DNA of 64,000 nucleotides from Panopea generosa. Lineage: Eukaryota > Mollusca > Bivalvia > Adapedonta > Hiatellidae. Within the stretch, counting starts at the first letter, position 1; every line of letters begins with the position of its first letter. This document shows, in pieces, positions 11,901 through 23,900 of this stretch. The notes below the pieces were generated by a model. It was not told where the DNA came from, searched no databases, and saw nothing but the letters and a program-made list of their open reading frames with translations. The position numbers and the translations under genes were made by a program. The stretch lies in the NCBI GenBank assembly GCA_029582155.1, contig CM055896.1:30268373-30332372 (forward strand). The letters run 5' to 3'.

Positions 11901-14900
11901 CTATCTGAAAAGATGTTTACCTCATTGGATATGACCAGCTATATGTTTGATGTTGAGCTATTGTTTCTGTTAAGTGAGATCAATTTCAGACAAGCATCTG
12001 CTTACTGGAGTTTGTTAGTTTATGACAATTTATATTAGCTCGATTTCGAAGAAAGGTCAGAGCTTATATAAATCTTTCGCGAGTACAACCAGTACTGAGT
12101 ATTGTCTTTTGAAAAATATCGGGTCGAGCTGGGGAGCTAACCCATAACAACAGGTGTGATATATCAGTACTATATCTATTACACTACCGCGCCGTTATAA
12201 TGGATATATAGAATTGCGATGTACGATAGTAGACTAGAACGGACCCATCTCTCTAAGCTGTGTCCGTAACTAGCTACATCTAGCATTTGTAGGAACACGT
12301 TGATTGGTCAGTTAATTATACGTTGAGAATGATGGTTAAGTTCAAATTTCGATATTTTTTTCATCATATCAACTTTCTAATGTTATATGATGCATAGAGA
12401 CAATATTTTATATATGTTTTAGCTTGTATTGAATGAGTCAATATCGCCCATCATTGTTATTTATTCTAAAAGTTCTCGTACGATTTGCATAGTAGGGGAG
12501 GCGTGGTATTTACCTGTTTTGGCAGTTATCAGTGACTTGGATATCATGTGCGATCATGTGCGATATAGTGCAAAGCGTTTATGTTTTATACACTCAGAAA
12601 AAAAGTGTATATTTAATGTGTTAAATGCAGTTTAAAATAGACATATATCTGCTTAACAATACGTTTTAAATACAAATTCGTCAGGTTATAGATATTAAGT
12701 TATTGAACAATGAAAGGTAAAAAGTTATAGCTGTCCTATGTTTTGATAATGTATTTACATGATATTGTTACGATGCTACAGCATTTTAATATTTTAAAAT
12801 ATTTTAATGATTTCACTATCAGTACCAAGTCCGTAAATGTTGAGCAAGGCACACCTGATAGTTGACGTTGTAAAACAAATGGAATCGCTCGTTCAAATGT
12901 TTCTTAATGTAGTCCCCAACCGCAGATCGGACACGAAATCAAACGTTTTCCCATTATTTGTTATTTTCAACGTCGTATTTTTATATATTCAGAGATTTAT
13001 GATATTATTTACGCAGACATGACATACGCTATAACCTATCATTATTGAGATGCACATCCGTCTATTGTCCAAATAATCTAATTGTATTGTTAAGTATCAT
13101 TGCATCCATTATCACTCAGTTTTTTATTGGATGTCAATGAACATGTTTTACAGTACTCTATGTATACATAAAACACTCGTAACATCCCTGACGTGTTCAT
13201 TGCAAAATATATTTATTCAGTGTTGTCGTCATAAGTGAATGCCCGCATATCTCCAAACATACAATGATTATAATAACATATAGTTACACAAAACAATACT
13301 ACTACTACAACAACTACTACCCCTACAACAACTAATAATAAGAGGAATATACTTTTACATTATTTACAAACTGTTAACTTATCTTATATCAGAATATTAA
13401 ACTTTTAATGTTGAGCGCTTGGTCCACGGGTATAGCACCGAACCCAGGATCGGAGGGTCGTGGATTTTATTCTCCCCACCCCCACACAACTGTGTGTGGT
13501 GTCCTTGAGCAAGACAACTTTTTCCGCATATTCTTAGTACTGGTTCTACCAAGGAAGACTTCGAGCGTGATTAATGTAAGTTGTAATATCTTGTTTCCAA
13601 ATCGAAATAAGTTTAACTAAATAATAAACTTTAGTTTGTATTATTATTTTGTCTTTAGTAAACTTCCATTTTATTAAACTTTGTGTTTATTTTCGTTCAC
13701 CTCTATTTCAGTACAATTCATCTTCTTTATTTAGCCCCAACTGATAACATACATTACTTGATAAGGTATACTCACTTGAACAAACGAAAAACACAATGCC
13801 AGTACCTATTGGCCTATGTGCTATAAAATGTATAGAATTTTGTTTCTAGCAGTAAAAAAGGTCCATTTTATGCATGCACACAAAGTGGATATGTTACGAT
13901 CTCTTGTTTTATAGCCTGTAAGAATGGAAGATATTGGTCAAACTGTCTCAGAACATGTGGACACTGTAAGAATGGAGCAGCTTGTCAGAAAGGCAATGGA
14001 TCATGTTCAGATGGCTGTGCTCCAGGATGGCAAGGTTACTTGTGTAAAGAAGGTACTACGTTATTTTTTAAAGTACAACTAACATGAACTAATATACAGG
14101 TATATCAAACATAATACCAACATTCTGTAAAGTAATGCATTTTGCCAAAGTGCAAAACTAAAGCAAACACTTTCATTTTAAAAATACTGGTAAATGTTTT
14201 CGTTTGGTATTTTAATAGTGTAATACAATCATAAAATTGAACAACTATTTCGTGTTTTATTAAATAAATAAATCAATCAACCAATCAATCAATGCAATTA
14301 CGATATAGCATTAAAGCGAAATATATTGAAGACGTCTAATACGATCTTTAATTAGTATTAAAAACTATATGTGTTTGGCACTCATAAGTTTTCACCAATA
14401 TGTTCGGGCGTTTTCGTTATTTTATACGATAAATGTATGGTGCAGATATTTATACTAAGTCAATCGATGACACATAGAAGTAGTTGTAAAATATCTGTCA
14501 CTTACGCCAAATACGATACGAATCGAACCCACACTTCCAAGCTTGCTTTATCCACACAAATATTGGCCGATTTAGAAATGTATCGGTACATGGTGTTTTG
14601 GTTAAACGATAGTAATATCATTGTTTGCGTTCGGAGCCGAAAATCAGTTAACTCAATTGAATATACACATAATATTTATAAGTACCAAGTAAGTACATAC
14701 GGAAAATATTGATAATGATAATAATTATATCAATAATATTTAATAATACTTATAGTATTTACAAACCATTAACTGAAATGTTATATCAGAGTAAAGTCAA
14801 AAATATTAAACTGAGCATTTTTGTATATCTAAAAATTATTTATTAGAGTAAACTTTGGATTTTTTTTGTGTCTGTACAAAACCATCGCGTTAAGTTGTAT

Positions 14901-17900
14901 TTTTCTTTGTTATTTCATCCTTATTTCAGTATTTTGAATTGATCTTCGGTTAATTGTAAGCATAAAAGTTGATACGGTAAGATCAAATGAAACAAACATT
15001 ACGGTGTTAGGACCTATTTGTCTGCGTGCTACAAACATATATAATATAATTAACAGCAGTCAGTCAACAATGTTAATGTTGATTTCATGCGTGTAAATCA
15101 AGTGGATATGTTACAATATCATGTTTTATAGCATGCGCTGATGGAAAATATGGATCAAACTGTGTCGAAACATGTGGACATTGTAGAGACGGAGCAGCCT
15201 GTCAGAAAGACAATGGTTTATGTTCAAATAGCTGTGCTGCGGGATGGCATGGTGGCCTGTGTCAAGAGAGTACCTATTTATTATCTTAAAGCACATACTA
15301 CATTGATATATATCTTACATAATACCAACATTCAATAAATAATAACGTTTTTCAAAAATGTAAAATATTTAATTGAAACACGCTATTTTTGTTAAAACTG
15401 GTATTATATTGATATTTGATAATGTCACTACAATCATATAACGAACACAAACCCGCATTTTATAAAACAATTAAATAGCAATCATGTAATGTACTAAAAT
15501 GACATACATTTCTCTGCGTCTAATATAATTAATTGCTACATGTTAATACAATACTACATTTTATCCAAAACAACATGTTGTGTAGCCTCGTCATTTAAAG
15601 AAATAGCGACGATCTATGGTTATAATACTCGTATTCATAATTCAATCTGAATGTTTTATTCAAAAGTTGATATGCGACACTTTCATATTTAGTTTATTAG
15701 TTAAAATAAAAAAAATAAAGTACAAACACAAGTTTGTATGTAATAATCTTCCAACTGGCAATATGCATTGCGTTTCACACTATTTTCTACATGTAGGATG
15801 CACGTCTGGTTGGTATGGCGATAACTGCTCTCAGGAATGTAGCGACCACTGTAAAGGTGGGTACACCAACTGTAATAATGTTGACGGCAATTGTGATCTA
15901 ATGTGTGCTGCTGGGTGGATGGGACAAAAGTGTGATACAGGTATGTGTGATACATATATGTTCAGTAGATCATCCAATACAACATTATATATTCCGAGTG
16001 ATTCGGGTTCAGTTTATTAAATTCATATATGTATTTATTTAAAAATAACTTGTGTTTTTAAACAACTAGGATTAGTTGGATCATTTGTTTGCAGGTGAGC
16101 AAATCGTATTTAGAGAGGTCATTTCCTGAGCGACTCTTGTGCAGCTTCTGTAAAACAGTTTTGTATATTATATTTTGCTGTACTACCTTGAATCAGTTAA
16201 CCAATTTCATAAAGCTATGGTACTTATCTTGAGCTATTGAGTTCGTTTTCCTTCAAAACTATGAGATTAATTCAATTATATTAAATTCAACTAAGATATT
16301 TGAATTAAATTTGACTCCTTGTATTCTGTTGAGCTTACTTTGTTTTGTTTTGACATTCTGTTGTTAACCAAGTTGACGGCTTCATTTTTTTTTCTTAAAG
16401 TACTTATTTCCAAGTGGGCATTTTGTTTAACTCAATAATACAGTGAATTATTGTGGAAATTTAACTTGTACGTGAAGTAATGCCTTTTTAAATATCCTCG
16501 TTTAAATGTATAGTTTTGGTTTATGCAATTTCTATGTAAAATATTCATATATAATCTTTAAAAAAAATAAATTAAATTAAATATAATTATATAGTGTTTG
16601 TGTGTTTGAGTGCGTGTGTGCGTGCATGTTACCTGCGTGTTCGAGTGTATGTCTACGCAAAGACAGAGCTATGTATATTATTTTTACTTGCATGTATTTC
16701 AATAACGCTACAGAGCCGTCGAAATCACATCTCTTTCTCTAAACTCTACTGTCAAGTTAGAGTCTCACATCGCCATCGACTGTCTACTACGTTGTGTAAA
16801 TGATGATCCAACGAATGGTCTAAAGCCAAACTCGGGTTATCGGTTTCCCACATCTTCATGTTATATGTTATTGTCACACTCTATCAGAGTCAACTCAATA
16901 TACATATATTCACCTCTGTCATTGGCTCAAATAATTTCGACTTCACATAACGTTGTAATCGCATATTCCGTTACGTTTAAATTACATGATCAGCGCAGTT
17001 CAAAATGGCTTCTACGCTGTCAAGGTCAATGTAACGTCACAGTCGATTCAGAATTCAGAGTTTTTAAAATTTTCCATTTATTGATGGATTTTCTATAGGA
17101 AACTATCAATTGTGCCATGTTTAACTGTAGAAGTTATCATAAGTCTTAATATTTTGTAAAATGTGTGCTATAAAGTACAAACAATCATAAACGTTCTGCA
17201 CAATTATTTTGTTATTTTGATAAAAGTAATATGATTTCTTAAATTATAATAAGTAACTCATACATATAATAGTTACTGACAAGATATCAGATTATTTTCA
17301 TAAAAAATAGAATTAAATTGTTTCCAAACAAGATAGATCAGTTTATTATAGTACACATGTATAAATCTAATAATATAAAGCAGTACCCTGTTACTATATA
17401 CTGTAGCACTACCGTGGTTGCATATATCAAATAACTCGAAGTTTCAAACACACAAATGTTTTTCAGTTATATTTTACAAGTCCGTATTCTAATATAAAAA
17501 CAAGTTCCATTAACTTTAAACATACACAAAGTTCTGGTATTAAACAACTAGTCTCCTAGATGTAACCAACATCCTTCACTCTCAACGTTCCCGTTCCTTC
17601 CCCCCAGATACTAAAGTTCTCGAGTTTATTTAGGTTCGAGGAAACAACAAAGTAATTAAAAGCTGATGCAATCCTTGTGAAACAAGCATGTGGTAAAATG
17701 TAAAAAACAAACAAAATGACAAACACATATAAGTAGTGTATCATGCACAGCATAAACTATCAAATTAACCTAATTGTGATACCTTTAACTAGTGAACAAA
17801 ATAATCAACTTTGATTTATAAATTTGTTTAGACAATTAAATGCTGAGGTTATTGATTTTACATATTTAGTTGTTTCGATATCAGATTATTTTCATAAAAA

Positions 17901-20900
17901 TAAAATTAAATTGTTTCCAAACAAGATATACCAGTTTACTATGAGTACATATGTATAAACCCTAACACTATAAAGCAGTACCCTGTTACTATATACTATA
18001 ATATACATATTATAAAATGGATATATTTGTGTTTATCTTAATATCCTTGTTTGAGAACAGGTTTGGGACGCAATTTGAATGTGTTGATAAAATATGTTGA
18101 ATATTTTTAATTTACATCGAATGACATTATTTAACTAATGATTGATTGATTGAATATTTAGCGTCATTTTTATGCCATCGAAGGCTAACATACAATCAGT
18201 TAACGTAACCACCGTTTCCTGTTATCCTGAAAGGTTAACAAGAACTCAAGCACACCATATCTCCACAATAAAATGATAACTTTTCATTTGAAGTAGTGGT
18301 GTTAGACGATTGGTAATTAGACAAAATGTCGTATATCACTCATCACTGAAACAGTAATCATTTTCAGCATGTCAGGACGGTACATGGGGAGACAACTGCA
18401 GCAATAAATGTGGTCATTGTTTGACTGGATCATGTGACAGATTTTCAGGCATTTGTTACGGTGGATGTCAACCCGGGTACAAACATACATCACTCTGTAC
18501 AGAGGGTATGCATAGTTTAAAACCATTTTACTTATATAAAACATATCGTATTCTGCATTAAATTATTTTGATCAATTTAACTGAGGGACAGTTTGATGTT
18601 TTTCTTCTTAAGACCAACCAAATGTGTTAAGATTTGATATAAACGATTTCATTTCTGTGGGTAAAGGTTTCAAGTTGACCAATATTTCAAGGTTTTCGTT
18701 TTATACTCGTGACTTTAATAACTATGCTTGCCTAATATGCAATACTTAGATTTTTTTTAATAATATTCGAGAATGCTGTTCTTCTAACAGCTCTTGTTAT
18801 TTCTTTTGTTTTTAGTTTAAATGCCATTTTTTTCATTTATACTAATAGGTAAAAAGCTGTTTCGGCATATTTATATTGGAGTAACTTCCTTAAATTCTTT
18901 CCAAAGCCGTAGTTTGGAAATCTGATGAATTTAACATGTACCACTGAGGCAGGACTCTTTGCTTGGCGCTTTGTGAAAAATGGGTATACATCTTTCTGTT
19001 TATTGCTACATGTAAGCGATGGACATAAATTCCCTGCTTCTTTTATATCTATAGTGTGTAATGTTGGTACTTATGGAATAAATTGCAACGAAAGTTGCAG
19101 TGAGAATTGCCAAAGTCGATGGACCTGCGATAAATCCGATGGTAAATGTGAGTGTAAGACTGGATGGAGGGGTGATACATGTGAACAAGGTAACCGCTGA
19201 TTAATTTAATATATATTATGCTTTAGCTGACTCGTATGCTAAGGGTAATTGTTAAATGTATAATCTGCAATGAGTGCCATTAATATATAATGTGAAAAAT
19301 AATGTTAAGCAAATTTTGTTAAATACACGTGTTTTATATAAACTATTAACCTAGCATGTAAGAACACTGACGTTAAAACTTGATATTGTTGAAGGTATGT
19401 ACAATCTTCTATAGTAAACCTTTTTGTACTTCGACATATTTTTGCAATCAATTTATTTTCAGTATGTATCAATGGAACATGGAATAAAAATTGCAACAGT
19501 AAATGTGGCCATTGCTTGACTGGTCCATGTAACAGATTCAATGGTGTGTGTTCTGGTGGATGTCAACCTGGATACAAAAACTCATCCTACTGTATCGAAG
19601 GTGTGTATGCTTAAAACATAAACATTTTAATGCTTGTATTTAATAAATACTATATTGCGCTATACACAATCAGTTATTAAATATCCAAACTGTTATTGAT
19701 ATAACGTAGTCTGCTTTGTATCAATAAACCATGATTTAAAAAGTTGAATATCTTTATATGTTATATGGAACCGTGTTTTAAATTCTAGTTTTTATACTTA
19801 AATGAACATTATGTTTTTAAACTGAAAATAAATGACAATTATTACTCATATTTGATAAAGCGGTTACTATGTGATTATATTTTTCTTTTTGTAGAATGCT
19901 ATGATGGTTTATACGGTCTAAATTGTGATAGACGTTGCAGCAATAACTGCCGGGATCGCTCGTCATGCAATAAAACTGATGGTAAATGTGACTGCCAAAC
20001 GGGTTGGAGAGGTGCTACCTGTGAACAAGGTAACAGTTAAAACAGCTTTAAAATATATTCATATTTTTGTCAAGAGTGTCATAATTTTGTATTTGTACGG
20101 TATAGTATATTGTTTGAAAATGAATAACGTTTTGTTATAAAATGTTGACACATACATGTAGTTACATGTATGACACATTTGCTGTTTGTGGAAGTTATAA
20201 TTGAACATTTCAAACTAATGCTTAAATAACATTTTCAAATTGTATGTAAAGTTACACTGATCATAAACAGTACCCAATTTTCCCGTTACAAAAACACAGG
20301 TTTAACAAATACATTTCATCTAATGATTCATGATTAAATTCTCAATAATAGATATGTTTTATTATACATAAATAAGAAAAATATGATCTTTTATCAACTT
20401 AATTTAAAAAAACTTATTTAGAAAAATATTCTACGGATGGGATTCCACCTTGGCGGAAAATAACAAAACCTACAAAAGTTCAATGCGTAACCACTCGACG
20501 ACGGACACATCCTGATAAAAGTTTTTTTATTATTATATTTAAACTGATCATGCAATAGTTCTCTCTGGCGAATTACATTATATTATTACATGTAAACAGT
20601 TGCCTGTTTTATAGCATCTCTATTATCAATACTTATGCTGAGATAGGGCTCTTATCTCTTTTTAGCAGTAACTTGAAAACAACGCCGCATTTGGAACATC
20701 TCAGTTTTCATCGTTGAGTTCGGCTAACTCTTGGAATACCACCGGCTGTTTTTAGTAAACGTGGTATGCTTAGTTTTTTAAAACGTAAAGTAAAGAAACT
20801 GTTACAATATGGTATTTTGTACAATGAGGGATCAATCTGGCCAACCATAAACACTTATTTATTTATCATATAGTAATAAGTTTTCAAAAAAAAAAAAAAA

Positions 20901-23900
20901 TGTTTCAAAAAACAGTGATGCATTTTCAGCATGTAAGAACGGAACATGGGGTGACAACTGTAGCAATAAATGTGGTCATTGTTTTGCTGGATCATGTGAC
21001 AGAATTGCTGGTATGTGTTACGGTGGATGTTAACCCGGGTATAAACATACGTCACTCTGTACTGAGGGTATGTATAGTTTAAAACCATTTAACTGATATA
21101 AAACATATCGTATTCTGCATTAAATTATTTTGATCAATTTTACTGAGGGATATTTTGATGTTTTTCTTCTTAAGACCAACCAAATGTGTTAAGATTTGAT
21201 ATAAACGATTTTATTTCTGTGGGTAAAGGTTTCAAGTTAATCAATATTTTCCCATTAGGTTTTTGTTTTATACTCGTGACTTTAATAATTATTCTTACCT
21301 AATATGCAATACTTGGAAGTTTTCTTTTATAATATTTAAGAATGTTGTTCTTGTAACAGCTCTTGATAATTGCTTTTATTTAACTTAAATGCAATTTTTT
21401 TCATTTATATTAAAATGTAAAACGTTTTTTCGGGATTTTTATATTGTTTTCAGTGCAGTTAACATAGCGGTATCCTATAAATTTATTTAATAATTGTTGT
21501 ATTCTCTTGTTTCAATCAATTTGTTAATTTATTTTTATAACAATTAATATTGTATTAAAAATGGACCATTGTAAATTTCGACCTTGTTTTATTACTTAAA
21601 AGCTTATGAAATATAGGTCTACGTTTCGTGTGAAGGTCAATTTTATACAGTAAGTACATTTGTACTCTTACTAATCAAGGAGAGAATTGTTTTTACTACG
21701 ATCACTAAGTTTCAATTCTAAGGCTCGCCACGAAATTAACGAAAAAAAAATGTCTCCACAAAAATTAATTATTTCTCATTTCATACTCTCATTCAATTTT
21801 GACATGCGTTTAAGTATTAAAGATTTTAGTTGTAACGCATCACCGACAACCCAAATTTTATCTTGTGCAAAATCCATAACAGCTTACAAATTTTCAACAA
21901 AAAATACATTGCCAGCAAAAGTGTAGGCAATAGTCGGGATGTTCCATTAATAATTAAGTAGTGTAATTGTGACAACCGGGCCGATACAAAGTACCATATC
22001 TATTTCCAAAAATTATTTCGACATACGTTAAAGTAATCAAGACGTTAGTATGAGAAAAATCCCCGTTACCGGGTGGTCTAATGATCACTTACCTCTCACC
22101 ACAAATGTCCTATATTCGTGTCCTACTCGCTCCAAAAAAAACCCACTTTATATGAGAAGGTTTGCGAGTTACCTGCGGAAGGGCAATGGTTCTACCCAGA
22201 TTCATTTTGAGGTCTGCTCCTACCAATAAATCAAGCTATGCCATATATAAACATATATGTTGAAAATGGCTTTAATACCTCATGCACAAAAGAAGATTTT
22301 AGTTGTACCGTACCATCTTTATTGTTTAATATCCGTAATAGCCAACATATTTTCAACACAAAACACATTGCAAGTCAATGTGTAGATAAAAGTGTCTTTA
22401 TTTATAGAGTAGTGTATAATAGTTGCAGTCTGGAACAAATGTGTTTCTGTCAACTGTAAAGTTTAGAGTTGTGCTTGATATCATTAAAACAATACTATGT
22501 TATGAATACTTATTAAACTGTCTGATGAAACACATAACAAAAACAACTTTCAGAATCCATCAGTGGAAGATGGGGTGGCAACTGCAGCAGGGAATGTGGT
22601 CATTGTCTGACCGGCTCATGTAACGGATTTTCTGGTATTTGTGATGGCGGATGTCAACCCGGGTACCAATATGCATCGCGCTGTATTGATGGTTTGTATA
22701 CGCATCAAATTATCTATCTTCAACTTATGCAAGGAACTAATGTGACCAAATGATTTGAGACGTTTTGATGTCGTGAGGAGAATCTTGCCCAGCTCCGACG
22801 GACTTGATATGAAAAGATTTTACTAAAGAAAAGTGTTTAACTCAGAGTTACATCTATTTTGAGATCTTCGTCCACCAACGACAGTGAATATGCACTATTT
22901 AACCTATCAAGTATATTATATAGCGTTAAGTTGGTGCTTTTCTCTTTATATAATATTTCCGATGTCTTCAATAAACTGTATTTAAAATAAATTTGAAGAC
23001 TAATCAATTTAATTTGGGGGACGATAAATCACGTCTACAATGAACGATTTCCCCTTTTTCCGGTACAATTTTCAATAATAAACATAATATATTACTTGTT
23101 TCATAATCGTGTCAATGATTCCAGTTTGTTTTACACACACTAATTACCAACACCAGCATTTGACAGGCTATCTTTTCTTATTGACATTTGATAACCATGA
23201 TATTAAATATATTCGAATGTTTATGATCTTTAGGTTTTGTCATTTCCATGTACAGTAATTGTTTTGCAGGCACATTTTAATAATTTACATATTTCACATA
23301 TAAATTGTCAATCCATTGTTCACAAGAAAGTGCCATTTGTTTATGCAGTAATGCTGAATTCCTGTCTATACCAGCACTATCGTTATTAAAAGCCAGCAAT
23401 TCCACAGTAACAATATCATACTGCCAGATAGTTATTGTTTCTGAGTGTATGGCCGAAAGCCTATCCACATAAGCATAATGGTTGGAAACAAGATTTAGGG
23501 ATGTACAACTACAATGTGTGCAACCAATAGGCTGATTGTCCACGCAGTCGTTTGCTCTTGAAAGCCGGGTTGAATTGTAAAGCCATCATTGCTATGTTAC
23601 TAATTGTCAATGTAATTTACCTGTCTTTATCAACGAGATGATGGTATAAACCCACCATTATTTGTTCTGTTGGTCAGTTCTCCTAAAATATGAATGATGT
23701 TGCAAGCCAAATATACATGTTTTCACATTGAGTGAAATGTCTTTTTTTGTAACAATCTAGTACTGAAATCACTGAATAATGGTCTTATACTACTCTTTGA
23801 GGTATTGACAATGTACTGAAAAATAATGCGACTGTCAACGTTTATTATTTAGTATTGATTAAGACTTTAAATCAATATTTTGTTATTTAAAGCGAGTTCC

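Larger units (their letters stand above)
11107..13914 (+). other. long intron
   Basis: No exon was found in 2.8 kb. It contains two SINE copies (12037-12195 and 13405-13570) and AT-rich sequence. The 107-codon open frame at 11715-12038 has no domain, splice context or codon pattern to support it. An ACT/CTA-rich tract lies at 13298-13340. Confidence 0.4.
15941..18367 (+). other. long intron
   Basis: No exon was recognised in 2.4 kb. It includes a GTGTGTGCG-type tract near 16.6 kb and a direct repeat of about 125 bp (17278-17400 and 17873-18000). The open frames in this span have no support. Confidence 0.4.

Noticed and set aside
11715-12038. 107-codon frame in an intron
   Set aside because: Hydrophobic AT-driven composition, no domain, overlaps nothing conserved.
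14371-14712. 113-codon frame in an intron
   Set aside because: Not preserved in the neighbouring duplicated intron and shows no domain.
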